Assembly: GCA_022843605.1 (NCBI GenBank)
Contig: JALHNI010000066.1
Coordinates: 1 to 35,743 of the forward strand
Length of the DNA stretch: 35,743 bases
Direction: 5' to 3'
Source: Bryobacter sp.
GTDB taxonomy: Bacteria; Acidobacteriota; Terriglobia; Bryobacterales; Bryobacteraceae
Shown here: piece after piece, positions 1 to 8,357 of the stretch
How positions within the stretch are numbered: position 1 is the stretch's first letter
Layout: the number at the start of each line of letters is the position of its first letter
Notes under the pieces: model-generated
Told to the model about the DNA's origin: nothing
The model's input: only the letters and a program-made list of their open reading frames with translations
Database searches by the model: none
Program-made: the position numbers and the translations under genes

Positions 1-352
1 AGCCGCTCATGTAGGCGGCGTCGCCTTTGTACATGACGATGACGTCGGTTTGGTCGAGGTCGGCGGGGCTGGGGGGATGCAAGCCGCCGTTGACGACGGC
101 GCCGCGTTCGGTGAGGAGCTTACTCCAGTCGGCAAGAAACTGAGGGTAGTCGTGCTGGCCGGCGGAGTGGGACTTCAGGCCGGCCCAGATGTAGATTCGC
201 ATGCCGTTGGGATTCTGGCCTTGCGGACGGGGTACACCGGAGCGCGCGGGCGGTTGGGCGAGGACGAGGCCTGTGGCGAATAGGATGACGCCGAGCGCGA
301 CGCCTTTGGCCATGCGCCGGTAGAAACGGGAGACGGTTCGGCTAGTATGCAC
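1..352 (-). CDS. ThuA-like domain protein, exported (3' end off the window)
   Basis: Partial gene; only about 117 N-terminal codons are present and the frame is open at base 1. Translation gives a basic N-terminus, a hydrophobic signal segment (GVALGVILFATGLVLAQ), then a ThuA/trehalose-utilisation-like segment with GLKSHSAGQHDYPQFLADW and VIVMYKGDAAYM, wording typical of the secreted ThuA-like proteins of Acidobacteria and Planctomycetes. The family has a class I glutamine-amidotransferase-like fold; the substrate is usually unknown. I chose GTG at 352 because AAGGAAG (358-364) sits 5 nt upstream; ATG at 313 is the alternative and leaves a shorter signal peptide. An extended -10 (373-381) lies just upstream. 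Family call is fairly secure; function is not. Confidence 0.75.
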   Translation of the reverse strand, partial: MHTSRTVSRFYRRMAKGVALGVILFATGLVLAQPPARSGVPRPQGQNPNGMRIYIWAGLKSHSAGQHDYPQFLADWSKLLTERGAVVNGGLHPPSPADLDQTDVIVMYKGDAAYMSG

Positions 353-372
353 AGTGACTTCCTTGGTTCGCC

Positions 373-381
373 AGACTATCA
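373..381 (-). promoter_or_regulatory. Extended -10 promoter element for the ThuA-like gene
   Basis: On the minus strand the bases read TGA-TAGTCT, an extended -10 (TGn plus TANNNT). Transcription would start near 366, just before the Shine-Dalgarno site at 358-364. It overlaps a short inverted repeat ATCAC-AGATC-GTGAT (378-392), which could be an operator. No clear -35 is seen. Prediction only. Confidence 0.4.
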
Positions 382-592
382 CAGATCGTGATTTGGGGTG
401 GTTTCGCTGGATTACGAAACAAAGCCAATTTTGCGGTTTGGCTTGGGGAATGAAGGCTTTGCCGGACCCGAATCCAGGGTACACCCGGGCGGCAAGCATC
501 CGGTTCGCGATCGGGCGGACGCGGTGGGGAAGCTGAGTCTGGTGAGCGACTTAACTGCGGTGAGAGATATTTTCAATCGCCGTGAACGGGAA

Positions 593-931
593 TCAGGGTT
601 TGGCCTTTTCGCCTTCCGGCAGGCCAGCCTCGATCCACTCCAGAACGAGGGCGAGTTGCTTGGCGCGCAGGGTGCGTTCGAAGAAGTCGCGATTGTGGTG
701 CGGGCTTTTCTGATCGGGGGGCATGCGCTGGCCCCGAACGGACTGATGAATGGCGGGGGCGGCGCGGCAAACCTCTTCGTAGGTGGTGAGAGGAAAACGG
801 CCACTCCGGCCCGGCTGATGGCAACTGACGCAGCGCTCGGCCATGATCGGCGCGATGTCGCGATGATAGGTGGGCTTCTGCTGGGCGGAGGCCAGTAAGG
901 TGAGGAGCGGAAGGAGGATGAAGTAGCGCAT
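593..931 (-). CDS. Small exported c-type cytochrome domain protein
   Basis: A 112-residue protein with a signal peptide (MRYFILLPLLTLLASAQ) and one haem-binding motif, CVSCH (C34, C37, H38), inside the context RDIAPIMAERCVSCHQPG. This resembles the small cytochrome c-like domains common in Acidobacteria and Planctomycetes. PLTTYEEV and the MPP segment around residues 69-71 resemble the cytochrome domains found N-terminal to larger oxidoreductases, but here the domain stands alone. It should act outside the cytoplasmic membrane as an electron carrier; the partner is unknown. No Shine-Dalgarno site is visible; TGC-TACCAT about 16 nt upstream of the ATG could be an extended -10. A strong hairpin (957-1000) separates it from the giant gene upstream. 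Confidence 0.7.
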   Translation of the reverse strand: MRYFILLPLLTLLASAQQKPTYHRDIAPIMAERCVSCHQPGRSGRFPLTTYEEVCRAAPAIHQSVRGQRMPPDQKSPHHNRDFFERTLRAKQLALVLEWIEAGLPEGEKAKP

Positions 932-956
932 AACCGATGCTCGAGGGATGGTAGCA

Positions 957-1000
957 CCGAAAGGGGGGCGGGACGGGGTACGGGCCCGCCCCCCTTTCGG
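957..1000 (-). terminator. Perfect 16-bp GC-rich hairpin after the giant repeat-protein gene
   Basis: Arms CCGAAAGGGGGGCGGG (957-972) and CCCGCCCCCCTTTCGG (985-1000) are exactly complementary around a 12-nt loop. It starts 8 bp past the TAG stop at 1009. There is no long U-tract after it on either strand, so it may be a terminator or an mRNA 3' stabilising hairpin. Confidence 0.6.
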
Positions 1001-1008
1001 TTGGGTAA

Positions 1009-4000
1009 CTACTGCCGGACCGCGATGGTGGTGCCGGTGGGGCTTTGGCCGGCGCCGACGCTCACTTCGACGGGCGTTGCGGCGTTTGCCGGGGTGTTCG
1101 GCGGCAGCTTGAAGTTGATCTGCATCAAGCCGGAGACCAGAGTGGGCGCCGAGCCGGCGTAGACAATGTCCTCAGCGGCGATTTCGACACCGTTCAACCG
1201 GACCCGGACCGGCGCGACCGGTTTGCGGAGGTTGGTGGCGGGAACAGCTTCGCCATCTACGCCGGCCGGAGTGACTTGGCCTTCACCCGTTACGTACAGC
1301 ACGACGATGCTGCCAGCGGCGGCCGGATTCGCGGCGCTGTTGACCGTTCCGTCAGAATTGAGCGCGGCGGCCTGTCGGCCATCGGTGGTGAAGATGCCGG
1401 GGGCGGTATCCACCACACGTGGCGCGAGCGAATTGGAGGCGACATTGTTGTACTCGACGGAGAGCTGCGTGAAGGCGCGGCCACCGAGGACGTAAGGGAC
1501 AATGGCGTTAATCTGCGTGGCGCTGGCGTAGATGATGGGAGCGGGAATGCCGTCCATCAGCACTCGTACACCGGCGACGGAGGAGGTGAAGCGTCCGTTG
1601 ACGAGCTGGCCCGGGACGGCCTGGGCCGGACCGAGGTTGGTCCCGACAATGGTGAAGATCATGCCGGGCGAGAGCGATCCAGGTTGGAAGGTGGCGGCGT
1701 TCGCGAAGGTGGTTAACAGAGGAGCCGGCGAGGGATCGACGATGAACGTCACATTGATGGTGACCGGGTTGCCGCCAACTAGCGGTACCAACGTGAGATT
1801 GCCGGAAGCGATCGTGGTGCCCGCCGGAAGAGCGGACGTGTTCGCCGTGATGCTGAGGTTAGCGGGCGTGGTTCCGGAGAGGGGCGTGGCCGAGAGCCAA
1901 GGCACGCTACTGGTGACGTTGAACGAAAGCGGGAGCCCCGCGACGGTGGACGTTACCTGGAGCGTCTGCGCGGGCGGGTTGGCCTGCCCCAGGCGTCCGT
2001 TGAAGGTGATGGCGTTGGGTGTGGCCACCAGATTGTTGGCGGAGACCACCGTCAGGTTCACCGTGATGGGGATACTGGCCGAGGTGTTCGGCTCAAAGAC
2101 CGTGATGCTGGCCGTGTAACTGCCGAGCGGCAGCGACGTGGCGGCGTTGTTCAGAGCGACTTGCAGGCTGCCATTGGTGAGCGAACCGAACTGGGCTACG
2201 TTGAGCCAGTTGCCGCCGACGGGCGACTGCACCGCGGCGTTGAAGCTGAAGGCGACCGACTGTTGGCTGGTGACCTGCACGAGTTGCGACGCGGCAAGTA
2301 CCGAGCCGCGAATCTGGGTGAAGTTCAGGGTGGCGGGGGTAACCTGGAGCGCCGTGCCGCGATTCAGGATTAGGGTGACCGGAATGACGAGCGGCGAACC
2401 GCCTCCGCCCTGAGGGGTAATGGTGACGGCGCCAAAGTAAGTGCCGTCGGCGAGTGCGGACGGATTGGTGGTGATGGAGACGGCGGACGGAGTGACTCCG
2501 CTGACGGCACTGGCGTTGAGCCAGTTGGTTGAGGAGTTACTAACACTCGTGGCGACCGTATAGCCTAGCGTGATGCTGGTGCTGCTGACTTGAATGGACT
2601 GAGGCGCGGTGAGGGTTGAGCCGCTGAACAGTAACTCAGATCGATCGACGTTGAGCGCCGCTTGCGCGGTGACGTTCAGGGTGACGGGGATCACGAGCGA
2701 ATTCGCGCCGATGGCGACCGTGCCGCTGGTGCCGCCGGAAACCGTGACGCTGCCCGAATAAGTGCCGGCCGCCAAACCGCCAGGAGACGCGGTGATGGTG
2801 AGCGTCGCCGGGGTGACGGACGAGTTCAGAGTCGCCGTTAACCAACTGGAGCCCAGGTTGGTGGAGGCGCTGACGGTCAGGTTCAGGGCGCTGCCGGTGC
2901 TGGTGATTTGACGCGTGCGTGGCGCCGGCGAGTTGCCAAGGGTCTGGGCGTTGAAAGAGATCGGCGCAGTGGACATTGTGAGAAGGCCACTGTTGCTGAT
3001 GTTCAGCGTGACGCTGATGGCGGAGGTGAGGGCGCTCGTGCCCGGCGCGCCGACGGTGACGGTACCTGTATAAGTGCCAGGGGCGAGCGTCGCGACGACG
3101 TTGCCGACCAGGCTGAGCGCAAACGCTCCTGGCGTTTGAACAGTTGCCGGAGTCGCGGCTAACCAGTTGCCGCCGCTGGCGGTGGTAACCGAAACGCCTG
3201 CGGCGACAGCAGCGCCCGTCGATGAGGTAACCAGGATGGTCTGCGGCGCCGGTAGCGCCTGACCAGTTTGGTGATTGAAGGTGACTGATTGCTGGCTGAG
3301 CCGGAGCAACGGACCGCTGGTGACTTCGAGCGTGACCGGAACGGTGCTAGTGAAGCCACTGGAGAAGACGGTGAGCGTGCCGGTGTAGGTTCCGGCAGCG
3401 AGGCCTACGGGATTCACGTAGACGGCCACGTTACCCGGCGTGTTGTCGGTAGCGGCGATGCCTTGCAGCCAACCCTGATTCGACGTGACGGTGTAAGGCG
3501 TGGCGGCGCCGGTGCTACTGGAGACGGCAACACTCTGCGAGGGCGGCGGCGTGCCGTTCACCTGGGCGACGAAGCTGAGGCTGGTGGGGGAAAGAAGGAG
3601 CGTTTGGTTCGAGGTGCCGACGGTGAGCGTGATGGGGATGGTGGTTCCGTTGTTGGAAGCGCCGGGAGCTGACAGGGTGAGCGTGCCGGAGTAGAGGCCG
3701 ACGGCGAGTCCGGCGGCACTGACCCGGATGGTGGTGCTGCCGGGGGTGGTTCCGGTGTTGTTCAACAGGGTGATCCAGGGCGCGTTGGCCGTGAGGGTGT
3801 AGGGGATCGCCGCGCCGGTGTTCGTGGAAACGGTTACCGTTTGGTCCGGCGGAGTGCCATTGGTGGCGGCACTAAAGCTGAACTGATAGGACGAAAAAAC
3901 AATGCTCGGCGTGGTGCCGGTGGGGACGCCGGAGACGGTGAGGGTAACGGGTATCTGGATCTGCGGGTTGGCGGCCGAAGGAGTGGCGATGAGGACCTTA

Positions 4001-5613
4001 CCCGTGTACGTGCCATTGGGGAGTCCGGCGGCGTTGACCGAGACAGCGACTTGCGAACCGGCGGTGATGAGGCCTGGGGTGGTGCTGAGCAGGACGGCGG
4101 AAAGCCAGTTCTGTCCCGCGACGTCCGGCGTGGCGGTGACGGTGGCGGCAGGCGAGGGGCTGGTGGGATTGAGGCCCAGTTGGATGTTCTGAACGGAAGA
4201 GATAGCGCCGCTTCCGAGGTAGCTGAAATTCAAGGACGCGGGCGAATGGGTGACGCTCTGGCCAGTGGCCACGGTCATGGAGACGGGGATGGAGAGCGGG
4301 GTGTAGCCGGCCGAATTGGAGGTAATGATGAGGTTGGCGGTGTAGGTTCCGGCGGGCAGGGAACCCGGCGTGGCCGTGACGGTGACACTGGCAGGGGTAT
4401 TGCCGACGGCGGATAGCAGGCTGATCCAATTGACGGCGGGATTCTGCGGCGAGATGTACTGAGGCGTAACTGTGTAACCGATTCCAGCACCGGACGTGCT
4501 GCTGAGGGTGAAGGTCCGCGAAGTTGTGGAGGCGGGCTGCACGGTGAAGGCGATGGGGTTGACGTTGACCACGAACTGGGCTGTGGACGAGATGTTGAGG
4601 GTGACGGGAAGGTAGACGGGATTGAGGCCCGGGGAAGCGATGGTGACGGTGGCAGCGTAGCTGCCGATGGGCAGTGTGGTGCCGCCCGGAGCCGATAGAA
4701 TCAGGCTGGTGCCGGTTTGGCCGCTGGTGGTACTGAGGGCTAACCAACTCATGGCCGCGAGGCCGGGATAGCTGATGGAGGCGGTATACGGAACGTTGGA
4801 GCCGCTGTTGACGCCGAGCGCGACGGAAACGGGGGCGAGGCCCGCGCCACCGGGGAGGGCCGAGAAGGTGACGGCAGTCGGGTTGGCGACGAGTTGCTGG
4901 GAGACACCCAGGTTCAGGGTGACGGCGACATTGACTGGCGTTCCGCCGCCGGTGGGGGTGAAGGTGAGGATGCCCTGATAGGTTCCGGCGGTCAACGTGG
5001 AGGGGTTGGCCGTGACGGTGACGTTGCTGGGAGCAAAGGTCGCGCCGGTGTCCAGATTCGTGGTGAGCCAGGGGACGTTTGAGGAAGCATTGAAGAAGAC
5101 AGTATTGGATGTGCCGGCGCTGCTGATGGCCACCACTTGGGACTGGCTGCCGCTGAGGGGGGCGCCGGTGAAGGTGAGGGCCGACGGGGCCGCGGCGAGG
5201 GTGATCGCGCTGGAACTGCCGCCGACATTCATGGAGACCGGGATGGTGACGACGCCACCGGGGTAGCTGATGCTGAGCGAGCCGGTGTAGAGATAGGCGG
5301 GCAGGCCCGACGGGTCGGCAATGATGGTGACGCTGGTGGTACCGGAATTGGTGGTCCCGCAAGCGTTCACCGATCCCGGGCAGGTGGGGTTGACGGTGAA
5401 GCGGAGCCAGAAGCCTCCGACGGCCTGGATCTGCCAGGACTCGCCGGGAGTGCCTGTTATGGTAATCGTTTGGGTAACGGCGGTCGTCGAAAGCGTCGGG
5501 GTGTTTAACGCTACGGACGCCGGACTTGGGGTGGGGACTTGTGCAGCCAAAGGCAACGCAGACGCGGCAAGGCAGAGCAGCACGATGCTCGAAAACGATT
5601 TACAAGTTTTCAA
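1009..5613 (-). CDS. Giant secreted Ig-like/BACON-type repeat protein with TIGR03437-type C-terminus
   Basis: A 1534-residue exported protein. The TTG start at 5613 is chosen because AGGAGGA (5621-5627) lies 7 nt upstream and the product begins with a clean signal peptide (MKTCKSFSSIVLLCLAASAL, then PLAAQ). An upstream in-frame start would add 14 non-signal residues. I count 12 tandem modules of about 100 residues, each with a W-L segment, a TP/A-spaced strand, then L.AGTYTG.(V/L)T(V/I) and a closing P(V)TL.V strand, resembling BACON/Ig-like folds. The last ~235 residues (from NAATFQPGSLSPGM) match the TIGR03437 'Solibacter uncharacterised' C-terminal domain. Likely cell-surface or secreted, perhaps adhesive or carbohydrate-binding; no catalytic domain is visible. 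Confidence 0.88.
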   Translation of the reverse strand: MKTCKSFSSIVLLCLAASALPLAAQVPTPSPASVALNTPTLSTTAVTQTITITGTPGESWQIQAVGGFWLRFTVNPTCPGSVNACGTTNSGTTSVTIIADPSGLPAYLYTGSLSISYPGGVVTIPVSMNVGGSSSAITLAAAPSALTFTGAPLSGSQSQVVAISSAGTSNTVFFNASSNVPWLTTNLDTGATFAPSNVTVTANPSTLTAGTYQGILTFTPTGGGTPVNVAVTLNLGVSQQLVANPTAVTFSALPGGAGLAPVSVALGVNSGSNVPYTASISYPGLAAMSWLALSTTSGQTGTSLILSAPGGTTLPIGSYAATVTIASPGLNPVYLPVTLNISSTAQFVVNVNPIAFTVQPASTTSRTFTLSSTSGAGIGYTVTPQYISPQNPAVNWISLLSAVGNTPASVTVTATPGSLPAGTYTANLIITSNSAGYTPLSIPVSMTVATGQSVTHSPASLNFSYLGSGAISSVQNIQLGLNPTSPSPAATVTATPDVAGQNWLSAVLLSTTPGLITAGSQVAVSVNAAGLPNGTYTGKVLIATPSAANPQIQIPVTLTVSGVPTGTTPSIVFSSYQFSFSAATNGTPPDQTVTVSTNTGAAIPYTLTANAPWITLLNNTGTTPGSTTIRVSAAGLAVGLYSGTLTLSAPGASNNGTTIPITLTVGTSNQTLLLSPTSLSFVAQVNGTPPPSQSVAVSSSTGAATPYTVTSNQGWLQGIAATDNTPGNVAVYVNPVGLAAGTYTGTLTVFSSGFTSTVPVTLEVTSGPLLRLSQQSVTFNHQTGQALPAPQTILVTSSTGAAVAAGVSVTTASGGNWLAATPATVQTPGAFALSLVGNVVATLAPGTYTGTVTVGAPGTSALTSAISVTLNISNSGLLTMSTAPISFNAQTLGNSPAPRTRQITSTGSALNLTVSASTNLGSSWLTATLNSSVTPATLTITASPGGLAAGTYSGSVTVSGGTSGTVAIGANSLVIPVTLNVTAQAALNVDRSELLFSGSTLTAPQSIQVSSTSITLGYTVATSVSNSSTNWLNASAVSGVTPSAVSITTNPSALADGTYFGAVTITPQGGGGSPLVIPVTLILNRGTALQVTPATLNFTQIRGSVLAASQLVQVTSQQSVAFSFNAAVQSPVGGNWLNVAQFGSLTNGSLQVALNNAATSLPLGSYTASITVFEPNTSASIPITVNLTVVSANNLVATPNAITFNGRLGQANPPAQTLQVTSTVAGLPLSFNVTSSVPWLSATPLSGTTPANLSITANTSALPAGTTIASGNLTLVPLVGGNPVTINVTFIVDPSPAPLLTTFANAATFQPGSLSPGMIFTIVGTNLGPAQAVPGQLVNGRFTSSVAGVRVLMDGIPAPIIYASATQINAIVPYVLGGRAFTQLSVEYNNVASNSLAPRVVDTAPGIFTTDGRQAAALNSDGTVNSAANPAAAGSIVVLYVTGEGQVTPAGVDGEAVPATNLRKPVAPVRVRLNGVEIAAEDIVYAGSAPTLVSGLMQINFKLPPNTPANAATPVEVSVGAGQSPTGTTIAVRQ

Positions 5614-5692
5614 CGGGAATTCCTCCTGAGGTGAAGGACGCACCCCAATTATCACTCAGAAACAGACGTAACCAGTTGTTAAATGAAAACTG

Positions 5693-5707
5693 ACCCCGCC
5701 GTGGGGT
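5693..5707 (-). terminator. Short hairpin after the cytochrome/HhH gene
   Basis: On the minus strand, six bases past the stop of the 5713-6174 gene, ACCCC-ACGGC-GGGGT forms a 5-bp stem followed by CAGTTTTCATTT. The position and partial U-run suit a weak intrinsic terminator. Confidence 0.45.
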
Positions 5708-5712
5708 TTCGT

Positions 5713-6174
5713 TTAGAACTTGATATTGTTCTTCTGTTCATCCAACAACTTAGCGCTGAGGCCTTCGATTTTTTGCAGATCTTCGAAGGACTTGAAGTCG
5801 CCATGTTCCGTACGGTAGCGCACAATCAGTTCGGAATGGGCGGGACTGAAAGAAAGGCCGGCCTGAATCTGTTTGGCGGTGGCTTGGTTGATATTGAGTG
5901 GCTTACCAAAGTTGCGCGAGAGGTAGCTGATGACGACGGCGGCCTCTTCTTCGGTGCCTTCAGCACCTCTTGAGACCATGTCGTCGACGACGCTTTCCCA
6001 GAACTTCTTCGGGTACCGGATCTTCACCACTCTTTTAAGGGCGTGGCAATTGGCGCACATCTGGACGAAGGTCTCTTTGCCATTGCCGTCGGGAAGGTCG
6101 TCCTCCTCGGCGGCAATCAGACCGAGGGGCAGCAAACAAACGAGGGATGCCAGGAGCCGGAGCGAGGACAACAT
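5713..6174 (-). CDS. Exported cytochrome c / ComEA-like helix-hairpin-helix fusion
   Basis: A 153-residue protein with three parts. Residues 1-22 are a signal peptide. Residues 28-90 form a small cytochrome c domain with CANCH (C40, C43, H44) and a possible distal ligand M66. Residues 93-153 form a helix-hairpin-helix unit starting NINQATAKQIQ and containing IVRYRTEHGDFKSFEDLQKI, close to ComEA/type II HhH repeats. It is divergent from a PQQ dehydrogenase gene only 67 bp away, so an electron-acceptor role for that enzyme is a reasonable inference. Why a periplasmic haem protein carries a usually DNA-binding module is unclear; the HhH may serve protein contact. Only a weak AAAGG precedes the ATG. 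Confidence 0.8.
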   Translation of the reverse strand: MLSSLRLLASLVCLLPLGLIAAEEDDLPDGNGKETFVQMCANCHALKRVVKIRYPKKFWESVVDDMVSRGAEGTEEEAAVVISYLSRNFGKPLNINQATAKQIQAGLSFSPAHSELIVRYRTEHGDFKSFEDLQKIEGLSAKLLDEQKNNIKF

Positions 6175-6241
6175 GCCTTTTTAGCTTGGCACCGTGGCCG
6201 GGCGGGCGCAAGCAGATGGGGTTATAGAATGGTGGGCGATT

Positions 6242-8266
6242 ATGAAGCGAACCGTTGGCATTCTCCTTGTCGCGCCCACCCTGTTGATGCTGGGCGGCAG
6301 CGCATTTGCGCAACCCAAAGGAGGGGATGCGCGGGCGAAGGAATGGCCGACCTATGGACACGATTCGGGCGGGATGCGGTTTTCTCCGCTGACGGAGATC
6401 AAGCCTTCGAACGTCGATCGGCTGAAGGTGGCGTGGGTTTATCACATGAAGCCAGCTGGAGCGGCACCCGTCGCCGCACCGCCTCCCCGCAACACGGGCG
6501 GCGCGGTGGGCGATGTGCCGGAAGGGACGCGGGCGAGTATGCGCGGCAATTCGCGGTTCAGCCCGAGCACGGTGACGCCGCTGGTGATCGACGGCATGAT
6601 GTACCTGACGACGCCGTATGGGCGTGTGGTGGCCGTGGATCCGACGACGGGCAAGGAGATCTGGGCGTACGCGCTGCAGGGCGGGGGCGGTCCGGCGACG
6701 CGGGGCGTGGAGTACTGGCCGGGGGACGCGCAGACGCCCGCGCAGATCGTTTTCGGGTCTGGTGATGGGCGGCTGTTTTCGCTGAATGCGAAGACCGGAA
6801 AGCCGAATCCGGAGTTTGGCGACAACGGCATCGTGAATATGAACACCGAGGAGATTATGCGGGGGATGCCGGGCCGCAACGGGTTAACGTCGCCGCCGAT
6901 CGTCTATAAGCACCTGTTGATCGCGGGTGGGACGACGCAGGAGAATCCGCCGCTTGGTCCCGCGGGCGATGTGCGGGCTTGGGACATGCACACGGGCAAG
7001 GTGGTGTGGACGTTCCATTCGGTGCCGCGGGCGGGGGAGAAGTACAACGACACGTGGGGCGGGGAGAGTTGGAAGAACCGGTCCGGGGTGAATGTTTGGG
7101 GATTCATTACGGTGGATGCGAAGCGGGGGATTGCGTACCTGCCGTTCGGTGCGCCGTCGGTGGACCAGTACGGCGGCGATCGCCCGGGCGACAACCTGTT
7201 CAGCAGCAGTCTGGTGGCGGTGGACGCGAACACGGGAAAGTATTTATGGCACTTCCAGATTGTGCACCACGACATCTGGGACGCGGATTTGACGGGCGCA
7301 CCGGCGCTGATCGACGTGAAGCGCGGCGGAAAGACGATTCCAGCGGTGGCCGCGATCAATAAACTGGGTCTGCTGTTTCTGCTGGACCGGGTGACGGGTA
7401 AGCCGATCTACGGCGTTGAAGAGCGTCCGGTGGCGCAGAGCAAAGTGCCGTTGGAGCGAACCTCGAAGACGCAGCCGTTTCCGCTGAAGCCGCCGCCGCT
7501 ATCGCGGATGACGATGAGCATGGAAGACGTGGCGACGGTGACGCCGGAACTGGAAGCGGCGTGCCGCGCTTTGATGAAGGACCTCGATTTGGGCGGGCCC
7601 TATCTGCCGGTGAGCTACAACAAGCTCGGGGCGCGCTTCCCGGGAAACCATGGCGGCGTGAACTGGGGCGGCGTGTCGTTCAATCCACAATTGGGCTATC
7701 TGTTTATCAACTCGAATGACCTGGGCCAGATTACCGGCATTCGGGATCACGACATGAATGAAGGCCGGGCCATTGGTCGAGGCGTGGGAAATCGGGTGGA
7801 CCCGGGAGGCCCGTATGAGGGCATCGGTGGCGGGCGATTCAGCATTCCGGGAAAGAATGGTTCGACGCAGCAACTGCCGTGTCAGCAGCCGCCGTGGGGA
7901 CAGTTGACGGCGGTGAATGTGAATACGGGCGAGTTCGTTTGGCGGGTGCCCCTGGGAGTGACGGATAGCCTGCCGCCCGACAAGCAGAAGACCGGGCGCC
8001 CGGGGAACGGCGGGACGATCGCGACGGCCAGCGGACTGGTGTTCGTCGGTGCGACCGACGACGCGCGTTTCCGTGCCTTCGACGGGAAGACGGGCAAGGA
8101 GCTTTGGACGGTGAAGCTCGGGGGCGCGGCGCAGGCGACGCCGATGACGTATCAGGGGCGCGATGGGCGTCAGTATGTGGTGATTACGTCCACCGGCGGA
8201 GGATTCTTCAACAATCCGGTGACGGATGACAGCATCATGGCGTTCGCGTTGGATGGGGCTAAGTAG
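6242..8266 (+). CDS. PQQ-dependent (quinoprotein) dehydrogenase
   Basis: A 674-residue exported protein starting MKRTVGILLVAPTLLMLGG with a signal peptide. It has the repeated propeller 'tryptophan-docking' signatures of PQQ enzymes: DPTTGKEIWAYAL, MHTGKVVWTF, NTGKYLWHFQIVHHDIWDAD, NTGEFVWRVPLG and KTGKELWTVKLGG. The PWGQLTAVN segment and absence of an adjacent Cys-Cys pair point to the glucose-dehydrogenase-like branch rather than methanol dehydrogenases. It lacks the N-terminal membrane helices of membrane GDH, so it should be soluble in the periplasm and would need an electron acceptor; the divergent cytochrome c gene is the obvious candidate. The substrate (sugar or alcohol) cannot be told. 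A TAGAAT -10-like element lies 11 nt before the ATG. Confidence 0.87.
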   Translation: MKRTVGILLVAPTLLMLGGSAFAQPKGGDARAKEWPTYGHDSGGMRFSPLTEIKPSNVDRLKVAWVYHMKPAGAAPVAAPPPRNTGGAVGDVPEGTRASMRGNSRFSPSTVTPLVIDGMMYLTTPYGRVVAVDPTTGKEIWAYALQGGGGPATRGVEYWPGDAQTPAQIVFGSGDGRLFSLNAKTGKPNPEFGDNGIVNMNTEEIMRGMPGRNGLTSPPIVYKHLLIAGGTTQENPPLGPAGDVRAWDMHTGKVVWTFHSVPRAGEKYNDTWGGESWKNRSGVNVWGFITVDAKRGIAYLPFGAPSVDQYGGDRPGDNLFSSSLVAVDANTGKYLWHFQIVHHDIWDADLTGAPALIDVKRGGKTIPAVAAINKLGLLFLLDRVTGKPIYGVEERPVAQSKVPLERTSKTQPFPLKPPPLSRMTMSMEDVATVTPELEAACRALMKDLDLGGPYLPVSYNKLGARFPGNHGGVNWGGVSFNPQLGYLFINSNDLGQITGIRDHDMNEGRAIGRGVGNRVDPGGPYEGIGGGRFSIPGKNGSTQQLPCQQPPWGQLTAVNVNTGEFVWRVPLGVTDSLPPDKQKTGRPGNGGTIATASGLVFVGATDDARFRAFDGKTGKELWTVKLGGAAQATPMTYQGRDGRQYVVITSTGGGFFNNPVTDDSIMAFALDGAK

Positions 8267-8357
8267 CGAGCAGTGTAAAGGCGTGTAAAGCTTTCGGGCG
8301 AATTCGCAACTCCAGTGTGGGGCGGCGCGTTGAATTGGTTAACGTTCGGTTACAACC

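Noticed and set aside
353..592. A gene in the gap between the ThuA-like gene and the small cytochrome.
   Set aside because: No frame with a start, ribosome site and coherent protein is seen; only the short inverted repeat and the -10 at 373-392.
412..957. A 181-residue minus-strand frame overlapping the small cytochrome gene.
   Set aside because: It has Ser/Pro/Arg-rich sequence and no motif, whereas the overlapping frame 593-931 has a signal peptide and CVSCH.
1045..5508. Many long open frames on the plus strand and other frames across the giant repeat gene.
   Set aside because: They are mirror frames of a GC-rich repetitive gene, with Gly/Arg- or Arg/Pro-rich sequence, no signal peptide and no recognisable domain.
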